A stretch of DNA of 64,000 nt from an uncultured Polaribacter sp. (GTDB lineage: Bacteria; Bacteroidota; Bacteroidia; Flavobacteriales; Flavobacteriaceae), in assembly GCA_938084845.1 (NCBI GenBank), contig CALKEB010000028.1, positions 1-64,000 of the forward strand. Direction: 5' to 3'. The number at the start of each line of letters is the position of its first letter. Positions within the stretch are counted from its first letter, which is position 1. Of the stretch, positions 27,889 through 37,099 are shown one piece after another. The notes below the pieces were generated by a model. It was not told where the DNA came from and searched no databases. It saw nothing but the letters and a program-made list of their open reading frames with translations. Position numbers and translations under genes: made by a program.

Positions 27889-29031
27889 ATGACTACAAAT
27901 TCAGTACATCAAATACAACTAAATACAATAGAAGAAGCAATTAACGATATCAGAAATGGTAAAGTTATAATTGTTGTGGATGATGAAAATAGAGAGAATG
28001 AAGGCGATTTTTTAGCTGCAGCAGAAAAAGTTACCCCAGAAATGGTAAATTTTATGGCAACTCATGGTAGAGGGTTAATTTGCACACCTTTAACAGAAAA
28101 TCGCTGTAAAGAGCTAGAATTGGGCATGATGGTGAATAACAACACAGATCCAATGGAAACTGCGTTTACTGTTTCTGTAGATTTAAGAGGTAAAGGAGTT
28201 ACTACAGGTATTTCTGCTTCGGATAGGGCGTTAACTATTCATGCGTTAGTAGATAAAGAAACAAAACCCTTTGATTTAGCGAGACCAGGACATATTTTCC
28301 CTTTAAAAGCTAAAGAAGGTGGTGTTTTAAGAAGAACAGGTCATACAGAAGCAGCCATAGATTTTGCAAGATTAGCAGGTTTACAACCAGCAGGAATTAT
28401 TGTAGAAATAATGAATGAAGATGGTACAATGGCTCGTTTACCACAATTACTTAAAGTTGCTGAAAAATTCGACATAAAAATAGTTTCTATTGAAGATTTA
28501 GTGGCTTACAGAATGGAGCATGATTCGTTAATCGAAAAGAAAGAAGATTTTGAAATAGAAACACGTTTTGGAAAATTTCGTTTAAGAGCCTATCAACAAA
28601 CAACCAATAATCAAGTGCATATTGCACTGACTAAAGGCACTTGGACCAATGATGATGGTATTTTAACCAGAATAAATTCAACGTTAGTAAACAACGATAT
28701 TCTTGGAACATTAACTAATAATGCTGATAAAAAGTTAGACCAAATGTTTCAAGTAATTAATGACGAAGGCAAAGGCGCAATTTTATTTATCAACCAGCAA
28801 AATCAATCTAAAAACTTATTAAGTAGATTGAATATCTTAAAAGAAAATCAAAAAAACGGGGAATTAAAAGCACCTGCAATTGCCATGGATCAAAGAGATT
28901 TTGGGATTGGAGCTCAAATTTTACATGATTTAAATATCAGTAAGTTAAAACTACTTACCAATAGTCAACAAACTAAAAGAGTGGGTATGATTGGGTATGG
29001 CTTAGAAATTGTAGATTACATATCTTATTAA
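27889..29031 (+). CDS. ribB: 3,4-dihydroxy-2-butanone-4-phosphate synthase with C-terminal GTP cyclohydrolase II-like domain
   Basis: VVDDENRENEGDFLAAAEKV, TGISASDRALTIHAL, RRTGHTEAAIDFARLAGLQPAG. C-terminal half RibA-like but lacks the Cys ligands. Confidence 0.92.
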   Translation: MTTNSVHQIQLNTIEEAINDIRNGKVIIVVDDENRENEGDFLAAAEKVTPEMVNFMATHGRGLICTPLTENRCKELELGMMVNNNTDPMETAFTVSVDLRGKGVTTGISASDRALTIHALVDKETKPFDLARPGHIFPLKAKEGGVLRRTGHTEAAIDFARLAGLQPAGIIVEIMNEDGTMARLPQLLKVAEKFDIKIVSIEDLVAYRMEHDSLIEKKEDFEIETRFGKFRLRAYQQTTNNQVHIALTKGTWTNDDGILTRINSTLVNNDILGTLTNNADKKLDQMFQVINDEGKGAILFINQQNQSKNLLSRLNILKENQKNGELKAPAIAMDQRDFGIGAQILHDLNISKLKLLTNSQQTKRVGMIGYGLEIVDYISY

Positions 29032-29034
29032 TAA

Positions 29035-29070
29035 ATAACAAAGGGATCATTAAATTGATCCCTTTGTTAT
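29035..29070. terminator. Bidirectional terminator between convergent ribB and pepE
   Basis: Perfect 15-bp stem ATAACAAAGGGATCA / TGATCCCTTTGTTAT, 6-nt loop. Confidence 0.8.
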
Positions 29071-29098
29071 TATATTTTTAGTAGAGGCTACCCCTATC

Positions 29099-29803
29099 TT
29101 ATTTAGGTAATAAAATTTCACCTACTGCTAATTCGACAGGTTTTTTGTTTTTTTCAAATAATCTTGCAGTATAATTTCCTTTTAAAGTTATTGTTTGATC
29201 TATTACTTCTAGCCAACTTCCTTCTCTTAAACCTAAAACAGCAGTTTCATTACATACATGAAATTCTTTAATTCTTGTTTCTCGAGTTTCGCCCATATGT
29301 GTATTGCCTTCTATTGGATCTAAATAATGCGCATTAATATTGAAAGGAATGCATCCTAAAGTTTTAAAACTGGGAGGATATACAATAGGCATATCATTAG
29401 TGTTTTTCATATTCACACCACATATGTTACTTCCTGCACTTGTTCCTAAATAAGGAACCCCCTGCTCTATGACTTCTTTTAATGGTTTTAGAATATCATT
29501 TTTATACAATTGATTTACCAATTCAAACGTATTACCACCTCCTGTAAAAATTCCTTTGGAATTTTTTAAGGCCTCTCTAGGGTTTTCATATTCATGAATA
29601 CCTTTTACTGTTATATCAATAGAAGAAAAAGCTTGTTGCACCAAATTAGTATATGAATTGTAAGAAATACCTCCAGGCCTTGCATATGGAATAAATAAAA
29701 TAGTTGAACCATTTGCAAAAAAAGTGCTTAATGTTGGTAAAAGATATTCTAAGTAATTACTTCTATATAGTGTTGATGTACTTGCAATAATCATTTTTTT
29801 CAT
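29099..29803 (-). CDS. pepE: Dipeptidase PepE
   Basis: GIFTGGGNTFELV, YLGTSAGSNICGVNMKNTNDMPIV. Confidence 0.93.
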   Translation of the reverse strand: MKKMIIASTSTLYRSNYLEYLLPTLSTFFANGSTILFIPYARPGGISYNSYTNLVQQAFSSIDITVKGIHEYENPREALKNSKGIFTGGGNTFELVNQLYKNDILKPLKEVIEQGVPYLGTSAGSNICGVNMKNTNDMPIVYPPSFKTLGCIPFNINAHYLDPIEGNTHMGETRETRIKEFHVCNETAVLGLREGSWLEVIDQTITLKGNYTARLFEKNKKPVELAVGEILLPK

Positions 29804-29942
29804 GGCTCAAAAATAAAGTTTTTACCTAATTCAGGTACTAGTTTATCTCCTAATTAAATCATAAAAATGATTTTTTTTGAGTCTAATATAGAAATATTAT
29901 GTAATTTTCATGATCTTAAAAAGATAAACATATTTTATCCTT

Positions 29943-30752
29943 ATGAAAAAAATAGTGCTACTTTTTTTATTGGTATTATTAGTATTACAAAGTATAAATG
30001 GACAGAATAAGAGGTACATTATAACTGGTAAGGTTACAGATTCTTTAGGGGTAATAAAAAATGCAAACATTATTAACCTAAATACTTATCAAGGTACTTT
30101 TTCTAGTGACGAAGGATTGTACCGTATTTTTGTTTCAAAAGGAGATACATTAAGGGTTTCATCTATTCAATATAAACCTAAGAAAATTGTCATTTCAAAA
30201 AAAACTATTGAAACTAAAAAATTAGATATCTCACTAAAGTCTGCTACTTATACTCTAGATGAATTTGAATTAAAAAGAAATAATTTATTAGGTCGATTAG
30301 GTATAGATATTAAAAATGTTAGTAGAGATAAACAAGACTCTCTATTAAGAAAAGTCATGGATTTCTCTAATGTAAATTTTAAGGAAAATGATTTTACAAT
30401 TGATGATATTTCAAAAGTAAAACCACCAATCGTAAATACTATGGCAGGGGCTATACCAATGGCAGGTGCAGGGGCAAAAGTTGTAATACCTTTTAAAAAC
30501 TCAGCACGATTATGGGCTTTAAGAAGCAAATTAGAGCAAAAAAAGCAATTTCCTTATAAAATACTTTCAGAACTAGGTGAAAAGTTTTTCTTTGACGAAC
30601 TTAAAATTCCAATCGATAATTATTTTCATTTTTTAGAATATTGTAATCCTTTGGGTATTGAAAATCTTCATAAAAAAGGAAGGCTTTTAGAGTTAATAAA
30701 GATTTTAAGAAAAGAAAGTAGTTCTTATTTAAAAATCATAAACAAAGAATAA
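29943..30752 (+). CDS. Carboxypeptidase-like regulatory domain protein
   Basis: Signal peptide; ITGKVTDSLGVIKNANIINLNTYQGTFSSDEGLYRIFVSKGDTL. Confidence 0.8.
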   Translation: MKKIVLLFLLVLLVLQSINGQNKRYIITGKVTDSLGVIKNANIINLNTYQGTFSSDEGLYRIFVSKGDTLRVSSIQYKPKKIVISKKTIETKKLDISLKSATYTLDEFELKRNNLLGRLGIDIKNVSRDKQDSLLRKVMDFSNVNFKENDFTIDDISKVKPPIVNTMAGAIPMAGAGAKVVIPFKNSARLWALRSKLEQKKQFPYKILSELGEKFFFDELKIPIDNYFHFLEYCNPLGIENLHKKGRLLELIKILRKESSSYLKIINKE

Positions 30753-30782
30753 TTTTCTAGTATTATTTAGCTACACTTATTT

Positions 30783-31280
30783 ATGAAACTAAAAACATAT
30801 CTATTTTTATTACTAATTATCCCTTTATTCTCTTTTTCATCACATAAATACTATTTAAGTTTAACACAGATTAACTTCAATAAGGAGACCAAAGCAGTAC
30901 AGGTTATTATTAATGTTTTTATGGATGATATCGAATTAGCTTTAAATAAAGATTTTGGCATTGATTTACAGCTAACTACAAAAAAGGAATTAAAAAACAA
31001 CGGTATTTATTTTAAAAAATACCTTCACAAAAAATTAGAATTTACAATAAATAATAAAATCCAAAACTTTAATTATATTGGTAAGGAATATGATGGGGAT
31101 CTTGTTTTTTTTTATTTAGAAATAGAAAACGTAGAAAATATAAAAACATTAAGTGTTTCAAATAAAGTATTAACAAATCATTTTCCAAAACAACAAAACT
31201 TAATCAAAGTAAAAGTGAGTAAAAAGAATAAAAGTGTTTTACTTACTAAAGAAGCGTATAAAACTTCAATAAAATTTTAA
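30783..31280 (+). CDS. DUF6702-like secreted protein
   Basis: Signal peptide; HKYYLSLTQINFNKETKAVQVIINVFMDDIE. Confidence 0.65.
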   Translation: MKLKTYLFLLLIIPLFSFSSHKYYLSLTQINFNKETKAVQVIINVFMDDIELALNKDFGIDLQLTTKKELKNNGIYFKKYLHKKLEFTINNKIQNFNYIGKEYDGDLVFFYLEIENVENIKTLSVSNKVLTNHFPKQQNLIKVKVSKKNKSVLLTKEAYKTSIKF

Positions 31281-31307
31281 ATTAAATCAAACTAAAAATC
31301 AATACTT

Positions 31308-33419
31308 ATGAGAAAAATTGGATTTTTAATGTTCTCTTTATTCGTAGTTTGTTCTGCATATGGGCAAATTACAAAACAAGGACATGTTAATACAAATAAA
31401 TTTAAGCAATTAAAGCAAGAATTACCTACGCCTAACCTAGAACGTACAGCTTCAGGTAAACCTGGTAAAGAGTACACCCAGCAAAAAGTAGATTATGTTA
31501 TGGATATTGTGTTAGACGATGCCAATACAAAAATCACTGGCTCTGAGACTATTACTTACCACAACAATTCTAAAGATGAATTGGAATATTTATGGGTGCA
31601 ATTAGATCAGAACATGAGAGCTGCAGATTCTAAAACTCCAGATATTTCACCCAATTCAATTCCTAAAAAAATTAGTAAAAATAGATTTAACAGGGCCTTT
31701 CCTGAAGAACGTTTTGATGGGGGTTTTAATATTATGAGTGTAACTAATAAAGATGGTAGTGCTTTATCTCATACTATTAATCAAACCATGATGCGCATAA
31801 ACCTAACCGAGCCGTTAGCATCTGGAGCAACATTTGAATTTAATATTTCTTGGTGGTACAACATTAATAACCATAGAACAGATGGAGGAAGATCTGGATA
31901 TGAGCATTTTAAAGAAAATAATAATAACAATTATGTAATTGCACAGTTTTATCCAAGAATGTGCGTGTATGATAATGTAGAAGGTTGGCAGAACGATCAA
32001 TTTTGGGGAAGAAGTGAGTTTGCCCTTGAATTTGGAGATTTTACAGTTAATATTACTGTTCCCGAAGACCACATGTTAGGAGCCACAGGAGTTTTACAAA
32101 ACGAAAGTGAGGTATTAACAAAACAAGAGCAAAAAAGACTAGCCAAAGCCAGAAAAACATTTGGTGATGTAGTTATTATTAGAACACAAAAAGAAGCTGA
32201 AAAGATTGAAAAATCAAAAGCCTCTAGAACTAAAACATGGAAATTTATAGCAAAAAATGTGCGAGATTATGCATTTGCCACTTCAAGAAAGTTTATTTGG
32301 GATGCAATGGCTGTAGCTATTAATGGAAAAACTGTTATGGCATACTCTTTATACTCTAAGGAAGCTAATCCTTTGTACGGAGATCATTCAACCAAAGCAG
32401 TCGCACAAACTTTAAAAACGTATTCTAAATATACTTTTGACTACCCCTACCATAAAGCAATTTCGGTAGATGGACAAATGGGAATGGAATATCCTCAAAT
32501 CTGTTTTAATCCTGGTAGACCAGATTTACCAAATGGTGGTTATTCAGATAGAATGAAATACAGAATGATTAAAGTTACCATTCATGAAGTTGGTCATAAT
32601 TTTTTCCCAATGATTGTAAATTCTGACGAAAGACAATGGACTTGGATGGATGAAGGTTTAAATTCTTATATGGAAATGTTGGCTGAGTTAGATTATGATA
32701 AAGATTTTCCAATTGTTAGAGGGTATCCGAAAAATATTGTCAAATATATGTCTGGAGATCAGTCTAGAATTGCACCTATTATGTCTAAAGGAGACAATGT
32801 GTATAGCTTTGGTGCTAATGCATATGGTAAACCTGCAACAGCACTATGGATTTTAAGAGAAACTATTATGGGCAAAGAATTATTTGATCATGCTTTTAAA
32901 ACATATTCACAAAGATGGATGTTTAAGCACCCCTCTCCTGCTGACTTTTTTAGAACTATGGAAGATGCGTCTGGTATAGATTTAGATTGGTTTTGGAGGG
33001 GCTGGTTTTATACTACTGATGTAACAGATATTGGTATTAAAGGAGTTAAAAAATATACAACAAAAGAATCTGAAAATACTGTAGAGTTTTTAGAAGACAC
33101 GTCTAATGGATTAGGTTTTTCAAAAAATGCAGATAAATACCATTATGAAATTACCTACGAAAAACCAGGGGGACTAGTAATGCCTATTATTGTTGAGTTT
33201 ACGTATAAAGACGGAACAAAAGAAAAGAAAACATATCCTGCTCAAATATGGAGGTATAATGATAAAGAAGTAAGAAAAGTTTTTTCTTCTAACAAACAAA
33301 TAGAAAGTATACAAATAGATCCAGATTTAGAAACTGCAGATGTAGATACGTCTAACAACTCTTTTCCAAAAGAAAAGACAAATAAATTTGAAAAATTTAA
33401 AAATAAAATAAAAGGATAA
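31308..33419 (+). CDS. M1 family metallopeptidase (copy 1)
   Basis: GQMGMEYP and HEVGHNFFPMIVNSDERQWTWMDEGLNS. Confidence 0.92.
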   Translation: MRKIGFLMFSLFVVCSAYGQITKQGHVNTNKFKQLKQELPTPNLERTASGKPGKEYTQQKVDYVMDIVLDDANTKITGSETITYHNNSKDELEYLWVQLDQNMRAADSKTPDISPNSIPKKISKNRFNRAFPEERFDGGFNIMSVTNKDGSALSHTINQTMMRINLTEPLASGATFEFNISWWYNINNHRTDGGRSGYEHFKENNNNNYVIAQFYPRMCVYDNVEGWQNDQFWGRSEFALEFGDFTVNITVPEDHMLGATGVLQNESEVLTKQEQKRLAKARKTFGDVVIIRTQKEAEKIEKSKASRTKTWKFIAKNVRDYAFATSRKFIWDAMAVAINGKTVMAYSLYSKEANPLYGDHSTKAVAQTLKTYSKYTFDYPYHKAISVDGQMGMEYPQICFNPGRPDLPNGGYSDRMKYRMIKVTIHEVGHNFFPMIVNSDERQWTWMDEGLNSYMEMLAELDYDKDFPIVRGYPKNIVKYMSGDQSRIAPIMSKGDNVYSFGANAYGKPATALWILRETIMGKELFDHAFKTYSQRWMFKHPSPADFFRTMEDASGIDLDWFWRGWFYTTDVTDIGIKGVKKYTTKESENTVEFLEDTSNGLGFSKNADKYHYEITYEKPGGLVMPIIVEFTYKDGTKEKKTYPAQIWRYNDKEVRKVFSSNKQIESIQIDPDLETADVDTSNNSFPKEKTNKFEKFKNKIKG

Positions 33420-33438
33420 TCTTTTAACACATCTCTTC

Positions 33439-33474
33439 AAAAAGGCAATATGAATTTATATTGCCTTTTTTTTT
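33439..33474 (+). terminator. Intrinsic terminator between M1 paralogues
   Basis: AAAAAGGCAATAT-GAATTT-ATATTGCCTTTTTTTTT. Confidence 0.85.
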
Positions 33475-33563
33475 GATAAAGGTTTGTTAAATTTATTAAC
33501 ATTTTAAGACTATTCTGTATTTAATCATTAATTTTATAGCTTGATTAATTCAAATCAATACAC

Positions 33564-35765
33564 ATGAAAAAAATTTATTTAATTGTTTTTTCTTTATTTT
33601 TTGTGGCAACTTCAACAATTGCACAAGAACAAAAAGAAAAAAAGAAAACACAACAAGGTCATACCGATCAAAACAAATTTAGACAGCTAAAAGATGTTTT
33701 AGCAACTCCAAACGACCAACATACAGCTTCAGGTGCACCTGGACACCAATATTCACAACAAAAAGTTGATTATGTAATGGACATTCGTTTAGACGAGGCA
33801 GCCAATAAAATATATGGTAGTGAAGACATCACCTATTATAACAACTCTAAAGATAACTTAGCGTATTTATGGGTGCAATTAGATCAAAATATGAGAGCGG
33901 ATGATTCTCAAACTCCTTTAGCAAAGTCTAATTCTGCTGCAGCATTTATATCTACAGATAATTTTAAATCTGAGTATATGGGAGAAGGAAAAGGCTTTGG
34001 TTTTAACATCGAAAGTGTAACTAAAGATGGTAAACCCTTATCACATTTTATAAATAGAACAATGATGCGAATAAATTTACCTAAAGCCTTAGCTCCTGGT
34101 GAAAGTTTTGACTTTAGTATTGTTTGGAATTATAAAATTAATGACATCAATAAAGATGGTGGTCGTTCAGGGTTAGAATCTTTTAAAGATGGAAATAACA
34201 ATTATACCATTGCTCAATTTTTTCCAAGATTAGCGGTTTACAATAACGTAGAAGGTTGGCAAAACATGCAGTTTTGGGGTAGATCTGAATTTGCATTAGA
34301 ATTTGGAGATTATGAAGTTAACTTAACCGTTCCTTCAGATCATATTGTTGAGGCTACTGGAACATTGCAAAACGAAAAAGAGGTATTAACAAGAACACAG
34401 CGCAAGCGTTTTGAACAAGCAAGAAAAAGCTTTGACAATCCAGTTGTTATTGTTACTCAAGAGGAAGCTGAAAAGAATGAAAAAGGAAGAGCTACAGCAA
34501 CTAAGACTTGGAAGTTTAAAGCACAAAGAGTAAGAGACTTTGCTTTTGCAAGCTCTAGAAAATACATCTGGGATGCAATGGCTGTGGATATTAATGGTAA
34601 AACAGTAATGGCAACTTCTTTATACCCTAAAGAAGGAAACCCATTATGGGAAGAACACTCTACAAGAGCGGTAGCCACTACATTAATTGAATACTCTAAA
34701 TTAACATTCGATTATCCTTATGCTAAAGCAGTATCTGTACATTCAGAAAGACAAGGAATGGAGTACCCAATGATTTGTTTTAATTTTGGAAGACCAAATC
34801 CTGACGGAACTTATTCAGATAGAACAAAAAAAGGAATGATTGGAGTTATTGTACACGAAGTAGGTCATAACTTTTTTCCAATGATCGTTAATTCTGACGA
34901 AAGACAATGGACCTGGATGGATGAAGGATTAAACTCTTTTGTAGAAATTTTGGCTGAAGACGTTTACGATGCAGAATTATTTGCTTCAAACCCAGCAAAA
35001 GATATTACAAGATACATGGGTGGTGATCAATCTAACATCTCTCCTATTATGTCTCAAGGAGATTATGTAAAGCAATTTGGACCAAATGCATATTCAAAAC
35101 CTGCAGCTGGTTTATATATCTTACGTAAAACAATAATGGGACCAGAATTATTTGACCATGCGTTTAGAACCTACGCTCAAAGATGGATGTTTAAACATCC
35201 AACACCAGAAGATTTCTTCAGATCTATGGAAGACGCTTCAAGTATGGATTTAGATTGGTTTTGGAGAGGTTGGTTCTATACTACAGATGTAACTGATATT
35301 GGTATTAAAGAAGTAAAGCCTCTATATCTAACAGATAAACCAAATGCAAGATTAGCGAAACTAAAAGAACAGTATAAGCAGTATTTTGACAGCTTAGGGG
35401 ATTTAGTTTACATCACTGACAAAGAAGAAGATGCAAACCCAAATGCTATGTATAAATATGCTGATGGTAAAGAAGTACCTTCATATATCTATTCTGTAGA
35501 ATTTGAAAAGCCAGGTGGTTTAGTTATGCCTTTAATTGTAGAACTAACTTATGCAGACGGAACTACTAAAAAAGAAACTTTTCCTGCTCAAATATGGATG
35601 AAAAATGATACTACTGTAAAAAGAGTATTTTCATCTACACAAGAAATTAAAAGTATAAAAGTAGATCCAGACATGGAAACTGCAGATGTAGATGTTTCTA
35701 ATAATAGTTGGCCAAAACAAGAGACTGATAAGTTTAATCAGTTTAAGAATAAAATGAAAAATTAA
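33564..35765 (+). CDS. M1 family metallopeptidase (copy 2)
   Basis: Close paralogue of 31308-33419 with the same HEVGHNFFPMIVNSDERQWTWMDEGLNS motif. Confidence 0.92.
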   Translation: MKKIYLIVFSLFFVATSTIAQEQKEKKKTQQGHTDQNKFRQLKDVLATPNDQHTASGAPGHQYSQQKVDYVMDIRLDEAANKIYGSEDITYYNNSKDNLAYLWVQLDQNMRADDSQTPLAKSNSAAAFISTDNFKSEYMGEGKGFGFNIESVTKDGKPLSHFINRTMMRINLPKALAPGESFDFSIVWNYKINDINKDGGRSGLESFKDGNNNYTIAQFFPRLAVYNNVEGWQNMQFWGRSEFALEFGDYEVNLTVPSDHIVEATGTLQNEKEVLTRTQRKRFEQARKSFDNPVVIVTQEEAEKNEKGRATATKTWKFKAQRVRDFAFASSRKYIWDAMAVDINGKTVMATSLYPKEGNPLWEEHSTRAVATTLIEYSKLTFDYPYAKAVSVHSERQGMEYPMICFNFGRPNPDGTYSDRTKKGMIGVIVHEVGHNFFPMIVNSDERQWTWMDEGLNSFVEILAEDVYDAELFASNPAKDITRYMGGDQSNISPIMSQGDYVKQFGPNAYSKPAAGLYILRKTIMGPELFDHAFRTYAQRWMFKHPTPEDFFRSMEDASSMDLDWFWRGWFYTTDVTDIGIKEVKPLYLTDKPNARLAKLKEQYKQYFDSLGDLVYITDKEEDANPNAMYKYADGKEVPSYIYSVEFEKPGGLVMPLIVELTYADGTTKKETFPAQIWMKNDTTVKRVFSSTQEIKSIKVDPDMETADVDVSNNSWPKQETDKFNQFKNKMKN

Positions 35766-35783
35766 ATCAATTTAATTTTTACT

Positions 35784-35814
35784 AAAAAAGCCTCGTAATT
35801 TACGAGGCTTTTTT
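35784..35814. terminator. Intrinsic (bidirectional) terminator
   Basis: AAAAAAGCCTCGTAATTTACGAGGCTTTTTT between convergent genes. Confidence 0.85.
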
Positions 35815-35830
35815 AATTTAAATAATAACC

Positions 35831-36109
35831 CTAACTATCTTCTTCAGTTAGATTGATATCAAAGTCTTTATTATCCTCAAAAAAATATTCATCTTCTGAA
35901 TAAAATTCCATTGCCTCTTCTAACTTAGTACTAATTTTAATTAGGTAAATAGTAGTTGGTGCATTTACTTCTAGTGCTTTAATTGTTTCTCCTCTAGCAT
36001 TTTTAAATGAAATAATGTCATCAAAATCATAACCCAATGGGTATGTATCTATCAAAAGATCTAATATTTCTTTTGTTATTTTTTCATATGCTACAATTAC
36101 TCTTTTCAT
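35831..36109 (-). CDS. Small acidic conserved hypothetical protein (DUF6952-like)
   Basis: 92-aa ORF in operonic arrangement with the DHS-like gene (4-nt gap). Confidence 0.65.
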   Translation of the reverse strand: MKRVIVAYEKITKEILDLLIDTYPLGYDFDDIISFKNARGETIKALEVNAPTTIYLIKISTKLEEAMEFYSEDEYFFEDNKDFDINLTEEDS

Positions 36110-36113
36110 GCCT

Positions 36114-37082
36114 CTACATTTCTAGCAAATAAGCAAATAGTAATGGTGCCACAATAGTTGCATCACTTTCTATGATAAATTTTGGGGTTTCAATATCTAA
36201 TTTACCCCAAGTAATTTTCTCATTTGGTACAGCACCAGAATAGGAACCATAACTTGTCGTAGAATCAGAAATTTGACAAAAATAACTCCAAAAAGGGGTA
36301 TCTATTCTTTCTAAATCTTGATACAACATTGGCACTACACAAATAGGAAAATCTCCTGCTATACCTCCTCCAATTTGAAAGAATCCTATTCCGTTTTTAG
36401 AATTTTCTGTATACCAATCTGCTAAAAAGGTCATATACTCAATTCCTGATTTTGTGGTACTTGCTTTTAATTCTCCTTTTAAAACATAGGAAGCAAAAAT
36501 GTTTCCCATTGTAGAGTCTTCCCAACCAGGAACTACAATTGGTATATTTTTTTCAGCTGCTGCATACATCCATGAATCTTTAATATCAATTTCATAATAC
36601 TTTTCTAAAACACCAGACAATAACAATTTATACATGTATTCATGAGGTAGATAGCGTTCTCCTTTGGCCTCTGCATCTTTCCAAATTTTTACAATATGTG
36701 CTTGAATTCTTCGAAAAGCTTCTTTTTCTGGTATGCACGTATCTGTAACTCTATTTAACCCTTTCTCTAACAAATCCCATTCTTCTTGTGGCGTTAAATC
36801 TCTATAATTAGGCACACGCTTGTAATGGGAATGTGCGACTAAATTCATAATATCTTCTTCTAAATTGGCGCCAGTACAAGAAATGATATGCACTTTATCT
36901 TGACGAATCATTTCTGCAAATATCTTCCCCAACTCTGCTGTACTCATCGCTCCAGCTAATGAAACTAACATTTTAGCGCCTGCGTTAAGTTGTTTTTCAT
37001 ACCCTTTAGCTGCATCAACTAATGAGGCAGCGTTAAAGTGTAAAAAGTATTTTTCTAAAAAATTCGTTATTGGTTTTTTCAT
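36114..37082 (-). CDS. Deoxyhypusine synthase-like family protein
   Basis: SLAGAMSTAELGKIFAEMIRQ, FFQIGGGIAGDFPI, GSYSGAVPNEKITWGKLD. Confidence 0.9.
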   Translation of the reverse strand: MKKPITNFLEKYFLHFNAASLVDAAKGYEKQLNAGAKMLVSLAGAMSTAELGKIFAEMIRQDKVHIISCTGANLEEDIMNLVAHSHYKRVPNYRDLTPQEEWDLLEKGLNRVTDTCIPEKEAFRRIQAHIVKIWKDAEAKGERYLPHEYMYKLLLSGVLEKYYEIDIKDSWMYAAAEKNIPIVVPGWEDSTMGNIFASYVLKGELKASTTKSGIEYMTFLADWYTENSKNGIGFFQIGGGIAGDFPICVVPMLYQDLERIDTPFWSYFCQISDSTTSYGSYSGAVPNEKITWGKLDIETPKFIIESDATIVAPLLFAYLLEM

Positions 37083-37099
37083 TCTAAAGTATTTTTTAA

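Noticed and set aside
29856-29878. Terminator-like AAATCAT-AAAA-ATGATTTTTTTT between pepE and the carboxypeptidase-like gene
   Set aside because: Lies between divergent genes with no transcript expected to end there; very AT-rich and likely fortuitous.
31308-35765. Assembly duplication artefact of M1 peptidase
   Set aside because: The two copies differ throughout at nucleotide and protein level and have distinct intergenic sequences, so this is genuine paralogy.
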